Shown one piece after another: positions 34,701 through 44,000 of a stretch of 64,000 nt of DNA. The number at the start of each line of letters is the position of its first letter. The first letter of the stretch is position 1. Position numbers and translations under genes: made by a program. The notes under the pieces are model-generated. The model saw nothing but the letters and a program-made list of their open reading frames with translations, had not been told where the DNA came from and searched no databases. The stretch is from assembly GCF_963678635.1 (NCBI RefSeq), contig NC_087062.1, forward strand, positions 77,811,200 to 77,875,199, in the 5' to 3' direction. The stretch is from Symsagittifera roscoffensis. Its lineage: Eukaryota > Xenacoelomorpha > Acoela > Convolutidae.

Positions 34701-37528
34701 CAGGGACGTACAATCTGGAAACACAAGAGGTACGAGGTGGTGAAGAGCTTGAGAAAATAGCAGTTTCAAGAAAACCACTAAGGGAACTATCGTGCAACTC
34801 GAACGTCAGAACGAATCTGGTACCAGAAGACGACATGAAAATCGTGAAAAGGATGATATGTGTGAAGCTGAGTGATGACACCCACAACCCTGGTGAAATG
34901 AATGGACAGATCATGGCGCTAAAGGAGCACGTTAAGGCGAGATACAGGCTGTCTGACCTAATAAGGGCCCAGAAGAATGACAAAATGACAAGTAACCTCT
35001 CCAAATGGATCCATTCGGGAGTCAAGGAGAAGGGGGAACTTGAGGAAGACAGCTACAAGATCTTGAGCCAGTTCTACAAGGAAAAGAGAGATTTACTTTA
35101 TCACACAGCTGAAGGGGTGGTAGCGTGCAAGAGAAGAGATGAGGAAAAAATATTACACAAACACAACCTCATCATACTACCACAATTGTACCAAACGGAG
35201 GTGCTTTTCAGATCACACGACCAGATGGGCCACCAGGGGATAGATAAAGTACAACAAAGGATACTTCACAGGTTTGATTGGCCGGGAATGAGAAAAGCTT
35301 GCGAGAGATGGGTGAATGCCTGCCTAGCATGCCTTCAAGTAAAAGACCCAAGGAAGATGAAGTTTCCCCTCAAGTCTGTCGAGAGTTCGGAATTCAATGA
35401 AGTGGTGCAGATAGACCATCAGAAAATCTGCATGACGGAGTCGGGTTATAACCAAATACTAGTTATAATAGATCACTTCACCAAGTTGGCGGAAGCGGTT
35501 CCGTGCCAGACAGCCTCGGCAGAGGAGACATGTGATCACCTGATAACGCATTGGATATCGCGATATGGTTGTCCAATGACTTTCCAGTCAGACAACGGCA
35601 AGGCTTTTGTGGGAGACTTGACAAAAGAATTGATGAAGAGATCACACATTGCTCAAGCGCACTCGACGACCTATCATCCACAGACCAATGGGTTGGTAGA
35701 GAGACAGAACAGGACACTGGTCAACATGCTCAGGGTGTACTGCTCGAGATACATGACGGACTGGGACAAATACCTGCCACAGGTAGTAGGAGCCTATAAT
35801 AGTACTCAGCACTCAACGACGGGTATCAGTCCTTTCATGATGTTGACAGGCAGGGAAAGGGCAATGCCTATAACATTCTTTTACCCGGAGTACGAGGGGA
35901 AGAGGACGTCACCTCAAGCATACGTGAAGGAAGCGATCAAAAGACAACAAGAGCTAAACGAGCTATGTCGGAGAAACACGGCGCAAGCGCAAATGAGGCA
36001 ACGCAAGAAATATGACGAAAAGATACTAAGAGCAAAGCCATACGAAGTGGGCCAATACGTGTGGGTCTTCCAAAATGTCATACCGCCCAAGGGAACAAAG
36101 AAACTACTCAAGAAATGGAGAGGACCGTTCATGATTACGGAAGTACATCAACAAGGACGGTTCTATCGCTTGAGTACAGGGCGAGCAGCACATTACGAAA
36201 ATCTGAAGCCTCATGTCCCGTCCCCGGAGGACTGGTGCCTACCAAGAGACATGGAAGGTCTTGAGTACCTGGTGGTGGAACCAGCGTGCGAAGTGAATGA
36301 GAAAGGCACCAGAGAGAAAAATGATGGTAATGAGAACTTGAGTTTGGACGACAACGAAAAGATAGAAGTGGAGTCGGATGCAGGTTCATTTGTAGAAGAA
36401 GACTGGAACGACCCAGAGCAAAACGAGGTACCGAAGTGGATGGAGCCGGATCGACCAACACCACCGGAAACCAGGACTGGCAATCGTAAACGCACAGGCA
36501 TGAGGTACAATAGGTACGGGGATGACTTCTTGATCGATAAGATACAGCCAGACAAGTTGGGCGATGAACTACTAAGCGCAGGCGAACTGGAAGCCGGAGA
36601 GGAATGGCAGGTCATTGACGATGGTGGACATTATCCGCAGGATGATTACTCGACGCCAGAATTGGAGACGGATCTCGAGCAGAGTGAAATAGAAAGGAGG
36701 GAGAACACGAACTTGAGGATTCTAGAGTGGATGCGTGATGTCAAGGACGAGAGCCACGAAGGACAAAGCATTCAGCAAGTCGATATATCAGCAGCAAATT
36801 ACATGAAGACAGAGGACCCTCTTTTCGGATGGACAGCAACAGACAGGCCACTGGACATCCCTAAGGACAATTCAGACCCGACTACATCGACGGGGACGTC
36901 GATAAATATTTTTGTCCGGGGAGTGGGGGTAGGACTTACCCACACCGAAAATTTGATGATAAAGAAGCTCAAGGAAGTGAGGGAAACAAGCGGATTGGAA
37001 CTGGAGGAAGAAGAACCAGAGCCTACCATAGGAAGGAATTTCAAAACGAAATTCGAAATACCCAATGAGTACTCAGAGAACATCATGATAACAGATAGCG
37101 ACTTCATCCTGTCAAACAGGACCAGCGCGATCTGCATCACGGCGGATATGAGTTTCAAATCAAGATTGGAGGCTGACTTCAAAAGAGAGTACCAGAACGT
37201 AGAGTTTCTGTTCAGACAGAGGCCAGGACTGGGAGGCATAGCAGCGCTTCCACCGTCAGTGGCACAAGTCCCGGGCAAATACCTCTGCTTCCTAGTAACG
37301 AGAGTCAACGACAGAAACACAATTGATCCCGAACACGTGATATTGGCACTGACAAGACTACGTGACTTCATGATTGAAAGAGGAATAGTGGAGGTCTCGA
37401 TGCCGGTGTACGACCCAAATAGGGGCAAACTGAGCTCGAGGGAATTGTACGCTATCCTACATGTGGTCTTTGCAGAAACCGAGATAATGGTGCATCTTCA
37501 CAAGAAGTACTACTTGAGCATCGCCTGA
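28718..37528 (+). CDS. Inner ORF1: Gag-protease-RT-RNase H-integrase polyprotein with C-terminal macro-type domain
   Basis: 2936 aa; an in-frame TAA 9 bp upstream fixes the first ATG. Order: acidic N-terminus; coiled coil (about 195-310); Gag capsid-like domain (about 424-570); two CX2CX4HX4C zinc knuckles (about 632 and 684); aspartic protease (D991-T-G, later ILGRDF); reverse transcriptase (about 1350-1530, YVDD at 1477-1480); RNase H (about 1620-1746); an unrecognised acidic linker (about 1750-2090); integrase with HX4H...CX2C zinc domain and D2233, D2292, E2328 (D-x58-D-x35-E); GPY/F-type module with WRGPF (about 2430-2500); acidic stretch; and a final domain (about 2785-2936) resembling TARG1/Poa1 macro domains. 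Gag and pol share one frame, so no frameshift is needed. All catalytic residues are present, so it looks functional. Roughly twice the usual Gypsy length. Confidence 0.95.
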   Translation: MMRRSRVPVLEKRSGGSNMKYNSSLRGTTSTGPKITKKNFSVNMVSTRSGTESKTREDVGEKQVEPTIEIDLETPDQSVDEVEKRTTESTPMPHVEDQSPKTVEFSRIDALEDTTGNTRETVKNDSQVKKTSFTDKLAMMVGFKAKENVTEEPKTERARTFGTVSTKATEAGQNEEQAKAEATAEEKPTADHEETTIELGDLLAKLNQIDKRLKNSEEDREVIKKEIRYNKHEYLDSYFNLAKATEERLKEMSDKVEATNEEREKNIKTDMQQLKNRYDDVNSQLGSLERRMDTMSKSQAESSCAIQAKLDAILRGSTPQERPTTDRTQGTRVDFAEPQRNKRQSTPLPLTRDAISIAPTAAKTIMKNGTSNTTTAPGDSTANSNTGPDAMTWASTWEMMNRTLEAFATRNTDSSDRREGKTRKTFKKPKEFKDDSDGCIDTWVEVMRLHLEQDNLSDERQACTAILSNLEGTALKCVVAKKEEERDTADKIFEILLNRFGSGMKGHQAMMRFEKRRQRDDESIDRFLDDLESLRRRSDPEESTNRRNFSIASKFIDGVKSDDLRTMLATYYTLSKDSAPTPEEMRQKSREYMLMKPKKYSYSENRNTQGGGQPQRSSWYKPRDDMDKRRSCANCGSADHHVADCTTYKQGMKSLGYAPDEEDMSQMEEHEYYNGLIIKIGARCFFCNQEGHFRMDCPLFWEAVKDQNHPKHKLALAAVQNQRNRQNEFESRNSGAPNTELPTKTVKAVTHVSGALDSAAGSSLEINYEKAATEAIAKVKQDLAAKEIEQRLKLEIERQNFNEALTGSNSIPEARTGSTKTGNCNTVKMVTGKPFGISKIGARIMSIITVGGHEVTRNLSEPSDQTIMHIDVYADYLSGISPQTTSRALRALLTRGGSKSVRVDNRYTEAYGPHEVMLNIDGINIYTKTMITCDEDLIGQIYVGKEELKVRSIGHCAMLEEDAMHIGTEADVTGHVLDINGKKTQLRGLLDTGAVLSVIPIETWEKMGFDKGDLIDSRIRLSAANKGALRVLGRTPIIALNLGERNLWMSFIVVENLDESDQFILGRDFIRNFDVTIDLNNAMFRIRNPDRRYAIKPVNLIMANENKAPVFLSKRVRLKANEAAIVSLRMKNYNELSDNKQVCIVPNPNSQSAAVLGRSFSITKSGLCVSVLLNTLDIPITIQRGRKLGYALPVKTRYETIENSKQNEVVDCPNHRDKICILRRLQRIKDSSGLIKSLKSETDDGLSSCSNFPERPTLDEMQIDKPVLPEIEHLRGKLKDEQLEAIKDVLERNEEVFSRHKADIGCCNFVEHEIELEENAVPHREGARRMTPHKSDACRKEIETLLEYDMIEPSKSPWACGVVMAKKKGDQLRFCCDFRYLNSVTVKDAYPIPRIDESLSKLGDAKFFTTLDLGSAFWQVPLRKQDRDKTGFACELGLFQWKRMPFGLCNATATFQRLMAHALIGVTKKYGNLVMCYVDDVVIATPTLEDHIERLDEVFACMKRSGLKCKPSKCEILKDSIKYLGRMVDKHGIRPDPDAVEAVLTWKSPKTEHQLMSFLGFANYYREFIKGYADKVYPMQQLMRHKGKKFTWNNAAEESFQRIKKELCEAPVLGMPTEKGMYVLDTDASVVAISGILHQEQEWNGKTVLRPIAYGSKVLSDTEMKYGAPKAEMFAVVTFVEKYRAYLGSEPFKLRVDNRALSWLKTYSMDQSYIGRWIVRLDGYNMIIEHRTRDKHQNADSLSKKTEFYERQEQREADRPEIKDGFSFMDKETYDSLPLTRWLDKSGKPIEDHPELPKEPLEKTILKKNRGIPIGIMLKSKIVRETLKAKGYDLTQVEEGTVRIDENLMRLLEKLSDDKPVIQGKGQEAPELTILRREETVNNTDVSKGSITDSKEVVRSLVEKIPDKILEQTKVRDKKVTFREEVEHLGLDQESGEWSRFMEEDETGEGKLSGEREEWDEDSDESSEDQDSLCMILAEEKIRQHDRELQTDPSSGTYNLETQEVRGGEELEKIAVSRKPLRELSCNSNVRTNLVPEDDMKIVKRMICVKLSDDTHNPGEMNGQIMALKEHVKARYRLSDLIRAQKNDKMTSNLSKWIHSGVKEKGELEEDSYKILSQFYKEKRDLLYHTAEGVVACKRRDEEKILHKHNLIILPQLYQTEVLFRSHDQMGHQGIDKVQQRILHRFDWPGMRKACERWVNACLACLQVKDPRKMKFPLKSVESSEFNEVVQIDHQKICMTESGYNQILVIIDHFTKLAEAVPCQTASAEETCDHLITHWISRYGCPMTFQSDNGKAFVGDLTKELMKRSHIAQAHSTTYHPQTNGLVERQNRTLVNMLRVYCSRYMTDWDKYLPQVVGAYNSTQHSTTGISPFMMLTGRERAMPITFFYPEYEGKRTSPQAYVKEAIKRQQELNELCRRNTAQAQMRQRKKYDEKILRAKPYEVGQYVWVFQNVIPPKGTKKLLKKWRGPFMITEVHQQGRFYRLSTGRAAHYENLKPHVPSPEDWCLPRDMEGLEYLVVEPACEVNEKGTREKNDGNENLSLDDNEKIEVESDAGSFVEEDWNDPEQNEVPKWMEPDRPTPPETRTGNRKRTGMRYNRYGDDFLIDKIQPDKLGDELLSAGELEAGEEWQVIDDGGHYPQDDYSTPELETDLEQSEIERRENTNLRILEWMRDVKDESHEGQSIQQVDISAANYMKTEDPLFGWTATDRPLDIPKDNSDPTTSTGTSINIFVRGVGVGLTHTENLMIKKLKEVRETSGLELEEEEPEPTIGRNFKTKFEIPNEYSENIMITDSDFILSNRTSAICITADMSFKSRLEADFKREYQNVEFLFRQRPGLGGIAALPPSVAQVPGKYLCFLVTRVNDRNTIDPEHVILALTRLRDFMIERGIVEVSMPVYDPNRGKLSSRELYAILHVVFAETEIMVHLHKKYYLSIA
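37065..37525 (+). other. Macro-type domain coding segment of ORF1
   Basis: Seen: residues about 2785-2936. The pattern is FKREYQNVEFL, then G.IAALP, then KYLCFLVTR, then a helix ALTRLRDFMIERGI, then VEVSMPVYD, then ELYAILHVVFAETEIMVHL. Known: TARG1/OARD1 and Poa1-type macro domains show the same order (FK+KFG.V.ELL, G.VAVL, +YIYYLIT, a LE.M..HC...GV helix, LSMPRIGCGLD, I.EVF..TDI.I.VY). In the element the GAGIA and GCGLD loops are replaced, so the glycines and the catalytic Asp of TARG1 are absent. Inferred: a macro fold that has probably lost de-ADP-ribosylation activity but might still bind a ligand. Confidence 0.6.
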
Positions 37529-37807
37529 GTCGGGTACATGGAGGTATCAGGTCGGGTGTGAGGGAGGAGTCTTGAGTCAGGTACTGGGGTGCGGCGCAGG
37601 TAAAGGGATCTTAAGATGTGATTGGCATGACAATTGAATTTTAAAAGAAAGAATTGATGGTGCTAAAACATAAAATGAATCTGCATGTTCTTAAGGGAGA
37701 TCCAATCAAATTGTTTTAAGTGATATGTGAATGATAAGATTTTAATCATATGGGTAGAAGGGGGGTCTCTAGGATAGGAACGTGACATACTAAGTTTTAA
37801 TGAGCTC

Positions 37808-37818
37808 TATGTTTTCAG
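37808..37818 (+). promoter_or_regulatory. Candidate splice acceptor for ORF2 mRNA
   Basis: TATGTTTTCAG/AT, 233 bp before the ORF2 ATG, with no other ATG in between. Joined to a donor in the LTR (25753 or 25803) it would make ORF2 the first ORF of a short-leader mRNA. Inference from consensus only. Confidence 0.4.
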
Positions 37819-37960
37819 ATCAAGTTTGAAAACAAAGTTGAATATCCAACTACACTCAAACGAGAAACAGAAAAAGAGAATCTTGATTGAACACGCGACA
37901 ATCCGGATCTACAGCAAGTGCTTGCAAGAGAAGATTTCTAGAGATTTCTTGAATTGGGTA

Positions 37961-38010
37961 ATACTTGAGTTGGTAAGGTAATTCTTGAGTTGGTAAGGTA
38001 ATTCTTGAGC
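37961..38010 (+). repeat. 21-bp tandem repeat with CTTGAG core
   Basis: TACTTGAGTTGGTAAGGTAAT, then TTCTTGAGTTGGTAAGGTAA, then TTCTTGAGCTGG: about 2.5 units just before ORF2. A weaker CTTGAATTGGGTAA precedes it. Confidence 0.85.
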
Positions 38011-38050
38011 TGGTTGACATCTATCTACACACATCCCGAAGTTATAAAGA

Positions 38051-41000
38051 ATGGCAGACCGATTCTGGAACTCTATGCCCACGGCTCTGCAGAGGCCCAC
38101 TCTTGACGAGCTGTACAGACGCTTGAGGGACCTGGACCACACCCAGATCGACGAGAGAATGGCGGTGATGCTGAATGCGATCCTCCAGTTGGAGGACCAG
38201 GGCGAGTGCAGGGAGTCTGCGACGGAGGCTGTCTTGATAGTCGGCTACACCACTGAGGGCATATCAAATCGAGCACAGACCAGATGGTTGTCTTGGAATG
38301 CGGATGGAGGAGTAAGGGGCTTTGACTTGGCAAGAAATCCTGGCCTGAGTAACAACACCGAACACGGCGCAGGAGAGTTCCCGCTACCGACGAGGCCAAC
38401 AGCGAGATCCACGGGCCAGAGCTCGAGTAAGGTGCCGTCGATGTCGCGGGCGCAACAGACGACCGAGGCATATCCGGAGCTGGGAGTCCTAAGGAAAGAG
38501 CTTGAGAAGGCGCTGAAGGAAAGGAATAAAGCGAACCTCGATCGGGATCAGGCGAAGTTGGATAGGGAGAGGCTTCAGCTGGAGAGAGACCAGGCAGTCG
38601 ACGAGCGGGATCAGACGTTGAAATTACTTGAGATGCTAAGGGCGGAACATCAGCAGGAGCTAAAGGTGCGGGAGAACGCCGCGAATCGCGATCAACTAAA
38701 GTCGGAGTTGGAAAGGATAGAACAACGACAACGCGAGCTGGACGCACAAAAGGGAGCCAGGTCAAACGAACGAGTGGTGACAAGCTCAAGGCCAGAGTCG
38801 CGCATGGAGGTGGATGAAGCTCCCAGGGCTAGAGGACGGTTCAACCTTGACCGCGAGGCCAGGGAACACATGAGTGAAGGGTTGGAGGTCTGGATACCGA
38901 ATGACGCGACGCCCTCCTTGCGCAATCTAGAGACCCAACCTGTACGTCCTCTGATGGATGTGGTGTTACCAGGATACACACCAACCTCGACCTCGAGCGG
39001 TAGTCAGGTGAGTGGCGCCTCATCGCGCCTGAAGGAGCTGGGCGAGAAATTGCAGCAGCAGAGTCGTGAAAGAGCGACAAGGCCAGAGCTTCCACCGACT
39101 TGGAGGGAACAGCCGGTCAGAAACGTCGTGATCGCGAGCTACAAGAAGGACACAGAGGGGAACTACCACAAGCATAGTCGGCTGGACTGGAATGCGGAAC
39201 AGCAAGCCAGGAGGGACTGCTTCCACGACGCAGCCTGGGTGCAGTATCTAGCGCCACCTCGTGTGCCAGAGGGTGCGGTTCACCTGATTATAGGGGACAG
39301 CCTGGTGCGGGTGTTGACCCAGATCCGGTCACATTGGCAGACGGGAGTCTTGAGTTTCGCTGGAGCTGCTACGCCACAGATGTTGGCAACTCTGGACATG
39401 CTAGGAATGACCAAAGTTTACACAGTCACCTTGATGGTTGGGACCAACGACGTGTCGAGAGGAGAAGCAAGGAAAGTGACGAGGCTAGGCGACAAGATAA
39501 ATTGCCTTCTTGAGGAGCTGAGGATCCAAATGGATCCCATCCTGTTGACGATATGCACGGTCCCCTATAACATGATGTTTGATCAACACTCCCTAGAGAT
39601 GAACCAGAGGGTGCGGAGCCTGAACAAGGCGATCAGAGAAATACACCGAAACAGTGTGCTTCCTCTCAGGCTGTTAGACGTTGCAGAACGCATGGAGAAC
39701 AAGGGATTCCCTGAAGACACCTCGAAAGATGGAATCCATTTCGATAGGCCAAGGGGAGCTGAGTGGCTGAACGATGTCTTCCAGGTTCACATAAACACGC
39801 TAGAAGCGGACCTGCTGGAGACAGCCCAATTCACTTTAGGGCCACCTCCCAACCCACCATTCCTTGCCTCGAGGGCCTTGGCTGGTCGATTGGGAGCGAG
39901 AGTTGATACTAGAGATAGCTCGAGGAGCAATCAGACCCGATTGCAGAGTGCCACACCAATGGAGTCGGAGGAGGTAGAGTCATCAACACCTCCGACCTCG
40001 GCGATGTCCTCCGTGGTGGTGGCAGATGGCAGGAGAGAAAAGAAGTCTAGGGAGACTACCCGCTTGAGATATCCTGAGAAGGTGAAGGAACTGGATCTAG
40101 AGACTTTGGAATGCAGACGAGAGTTGGCGGAAACCCTGGGGATTGAACGAGTGTCGCATGAGGACTTGAATAGACATCATTGCGTAGACTGGTTGAAAGC
40201 ACACGAGGCGCATTTCTCGAGAACGAAGTTAATGGAGACTACAGACCTGACTGGAATTCCCACAAAAACGATCATGGGACCCATTAACTACAGGCCTCTT
40301 AAGCAGCTAGGGAGTCCTGGACTTATAGCAGAACCTCCCAAGCACCGAACTGGCATCGCCAGGATCAAGTTGGCAACCCCGGCGCAATTGAAGGTAGTAG
40401 ACAAGCTGCTCAACCCGGGGGGGATGGAGTTGCCTGACGCTGCTTACGAAGGTCCAAGGCTGGCAGAGGATCCCAGGTACGGGAAGCCCTGTGGTGGCAC
40501 CCAATTGGCCAAGACTCTGGCAGTTTATGATAGAGCAGATCCAGCTGCTGCAAGAGTGATCATTGTGGCGGGATCAGACTTCGAAGGAACGTCTCCCAAG
40601 TTGTTCTGGCCGGAGACTCTGGTATACTCTTTGCCAGGAGCCGAATTGAACCAGATGTTGACCCTAGTGGTGGCAATAAAGTCGGAGATGCCCTGTGAAC
40701 CTGAGCTGTTATTGTTTGCAGGAATGAATGACCACCTGCACGCGATGGGACTTCTTGAGCAACTGAAGGGCAAAGAGGTTCCGACATCAAAGAAGATATG
40801 GGAGGCTATTCAGGCTTTATTTGCGGCGATGAATGAGGTACAAGAGAACGTAGCCTCGAGATTTGGGTCCAAGACAAAGGTGGTGTTTACCACATCCCCA
40901 GGATACGCCAGCATGCCACCCGCCCTACAATTCGTGTATGCGGTCTTAATCTTGATAGCGGAAGGGAGTGAATGGCGGATTCTGATGGCAGCCCCCAATC

Positions 41001-44000
41001 GAGAGCTGGAGCCAGTAAACTTGAGACTTTACAGATCAGAATTACCAGCGGCATGGGCTGACATATCTCATGCGCTGAGGGGCTTTTACGGACTAGCCGA
41101 TGTCTTGATTGTATTGGATGAGGTACTCTTGCTAGAGATATCGAACTTTGCTAGACAACTCAAGTTCAGCCCAGTCATCGGGGACGATCACCCGGCGATA
41201 AACCAGTTGACGGCCAGCCTGTGGTTCCGGAGTATGGATGTGAAAGTCGCAAATTCCACCAGCAGGACTAGAGGTCCCAGCAACGAGAGAAGAAATGTGG
41301 TCGAGACGGAGAAACAGTTAGAATCGATGAAATATCGCTTGACCCAAGAGAATGGCTGGTGGCCATTCCTGACACCAAGGCTGGAGAACGCCACGAATAA
41401 AACGAGGGAGGAAGCACCACTCCTCGTGAAACAGATCTGGAGTTTTCTAGAGAAGCAACTGGAGCTAGCTGAAAGGAGAGACATGACGGTGGTTAGATTT
41501 GTCTCGGCCGCCAATGAAGTGACGATTGGAGGATTTTGGAGAGAGCACGCCAACGGCGAATTGAAAACTAGGAGAGATTACGAGATTCTCAAGTTCTTGA
41601 GTCCTTGCTGGGAGAGAGAATTCTTGGCAGGAGTGTTCGGCACCACGGCGACTATCTTCGGAGCCTTCGTGCAAGAGATACTGGGCATGCCCATCAGCCT
41701 GCTCTTGGCCCTGTATTTGGTCTACCCCAGATACTTGTTCAATATGGGTCCAGCATATATGTTTAGTCGGGGAGTGGAGACACTTCGAGTTGATGGGTAT
41801 CTGGCACTAGTGCTCTTGACCCATGGGGAATTGGTGTCGTTTCATCGGTTAATGGAATATGGAGAACCTCTGTCTATGGGGAAAGTCCACACGAGCATTG
41901 AAACCAGCTCCTACAAGTGCGCCGCAGGGTTGAAGACACTGCTGGTGCAATACCTCATGATGCAGAATCGATACATGACGGGTGAAGATGAAAACCCAAC
42001 CTCGAGAGAAGAATGGGAGAAGGCGAACAGAGGGATGCCTCTGTTGACGGACCTGTGTCTGGCAATGAGGTCGGACCCAATGGGGATAATCCGAGGTCTG
42101 GAGGAGGTGGTGACCTGCATCTATGGTCCAGCAGTAACGTACGCGTTTCCAGATCCCCTGGTGATAACGTATCGTCACTCGGTGACGCACTTGAGTCTCA
42201 TCAGCGTACTGGATGGTGCAGCACTGAATTGGTGTCAGCAGGAAGTGCTCAGGGCGCGTATGAGCAACACGGTACTCTTCGGAAAAGTGAAAGATGCTGA
42301 GATGATGGTGTGCAATTTCAGGGGACAAATGCAATGCAGAATGGGAGGCAAGCGAGAGGGCCCTATTGAAATGTATCCCAAATTCTGGAACTTGAACCCA
42401 TTGACGGCGGACGGACGAGAAATCTTGAGAATTCCTGCCTGGAAGGAGTGCTTCGCACTGGTGAAGAGGGAGCTAGAGACCATAATGGAGAAAGAAATCC
42501 TCCCGGCAACCATGCCTGAGTTCCCAATAGTCAGGAGGATGACCTTAGGTATGAATAGTCCCTTGGTAGTTCCCTCCATAATGGCGAGGATGAGGGCGGA
42601 GGAAATGCAGAAGGATTTCACTGATGGCTGGGACCCCCTGTTCATTGGCTACACGGCGGCGGTCTATTTCCATACCAGCGAGATGAAGGTAAATTCGTGG
42701 ACGACGCAAGCGAAAAAGAGTAGAGGTTCGCAGCCCCCAGGGTATGAGGTGAGGAAAGTCTTGAGAACTCTTGAGAAGGAGGGACTTGATAACATGTTGC
42801 CCATATGGGATGATGGCAGGATGATCGTGATGGAGGGGCACGTCGCACTGGTGGACGACATGAAATTTGCCACGAGAAAATATAAAGCGCCCTATGGCTT
42901 GGAACAGGTGGAAATAAGACAGGAAGGAACAGAGCTAGATGCAGCAGGTCAACTGCACGTAGCACTGACGGAATACAAGAAGCTGGATCCTGCGACACCA
43001 TCACCACTATCCGTGGACACGCCTGGAGACAAGAGGAGCGGACCCGCTGAGGATCGATTCAAAAGAATTCTTGAGAGAAGAAGAAATGAATCGGAGGAAG
43101 AAAGTATGGATGAAACTCTCAGTGAAGCTGGAGAGGACATGGAGGTGGGGAATACACCTGAACCAGGGCCATCAGGGGAGGAACTCACCACTCAAGAGCT
43201 GTTGAAAGACTTGAGCGAAGAGAATTGGGCAGATACTGCCACACCACCTCTGAACCCGTCCCCGCGGAAGAACCTAGAATTGCCATTGGCAGGTGAGACC
43301 TTCAATATGGGGATGTTACTCTTGAGCTCGGAGGAAAGGGGGAAGAACACGTTCGAAGGGAACAGGGACATATTCTTGGGATCTCTCGAGGATGACGCTT
43401 GGCAGGAGTTCCTGGAGGAATTCAATCGAGAAGTGGGCAGCGAGACGACGCTAGACAAGTTCAAGAAGGAACTGTGGGACGCAGTAGTAAGATTCGGGGA
43501 ACCGCTCCTGATAGGAACGGGCCTGGATGAGAAAGCAAGAAAAGAGCTGCTGAACAAGCTAGTGGAGCTGAGGAACGCACGATCGAAGACTAGAAAAGAG
43601 AAATGTGAGGACAGCTCTACTCTGAAACGAAAAACTGTGGATAAAATGGTTGATGATATAAAAAGGGATAAGGTTGGGACTAGTAATATGATTAAAAGTA
43701 CTAATATCCTTAAGGCTCGAGCAGGGGGGAGGCAAGAGTTGGAAGGAGTGGATGGAGAGGTAGAATCAATGATGATAGCCACCACACCCTCGAGCAGAGA
43801 CGTGAAGACTCGCAAGAGGAAGAGAGAAGTGGAAGGATGGGGTAGTCCTTCAGTGGATGCTGTTTCGGAGGGAAACTTGAGGGAGACGGCGCCCATCGTT
43901 TTGGCCCGATGCAAGACGGCGGCATACAAGAACAGCTCGGAACTCAGGAAACCACTTGAAGTAGAAAAGGAAATAGAGGTTTCCACCAGTTCTACGTCAG

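Larger units (their letters stand above)
37529..38050 (+). other. Spacer between inner ORF1 and ORF2
   Basis: 522 bp. It contains GTAGAAGGGGGG (37751-37762), a strong splice-acceptor match TATGTTTTCAG ending at 37818, and a 21-bp tandem array (37961-38010). There is no ATG between 37819 and the ORF2 start. Confidence 0.7.
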
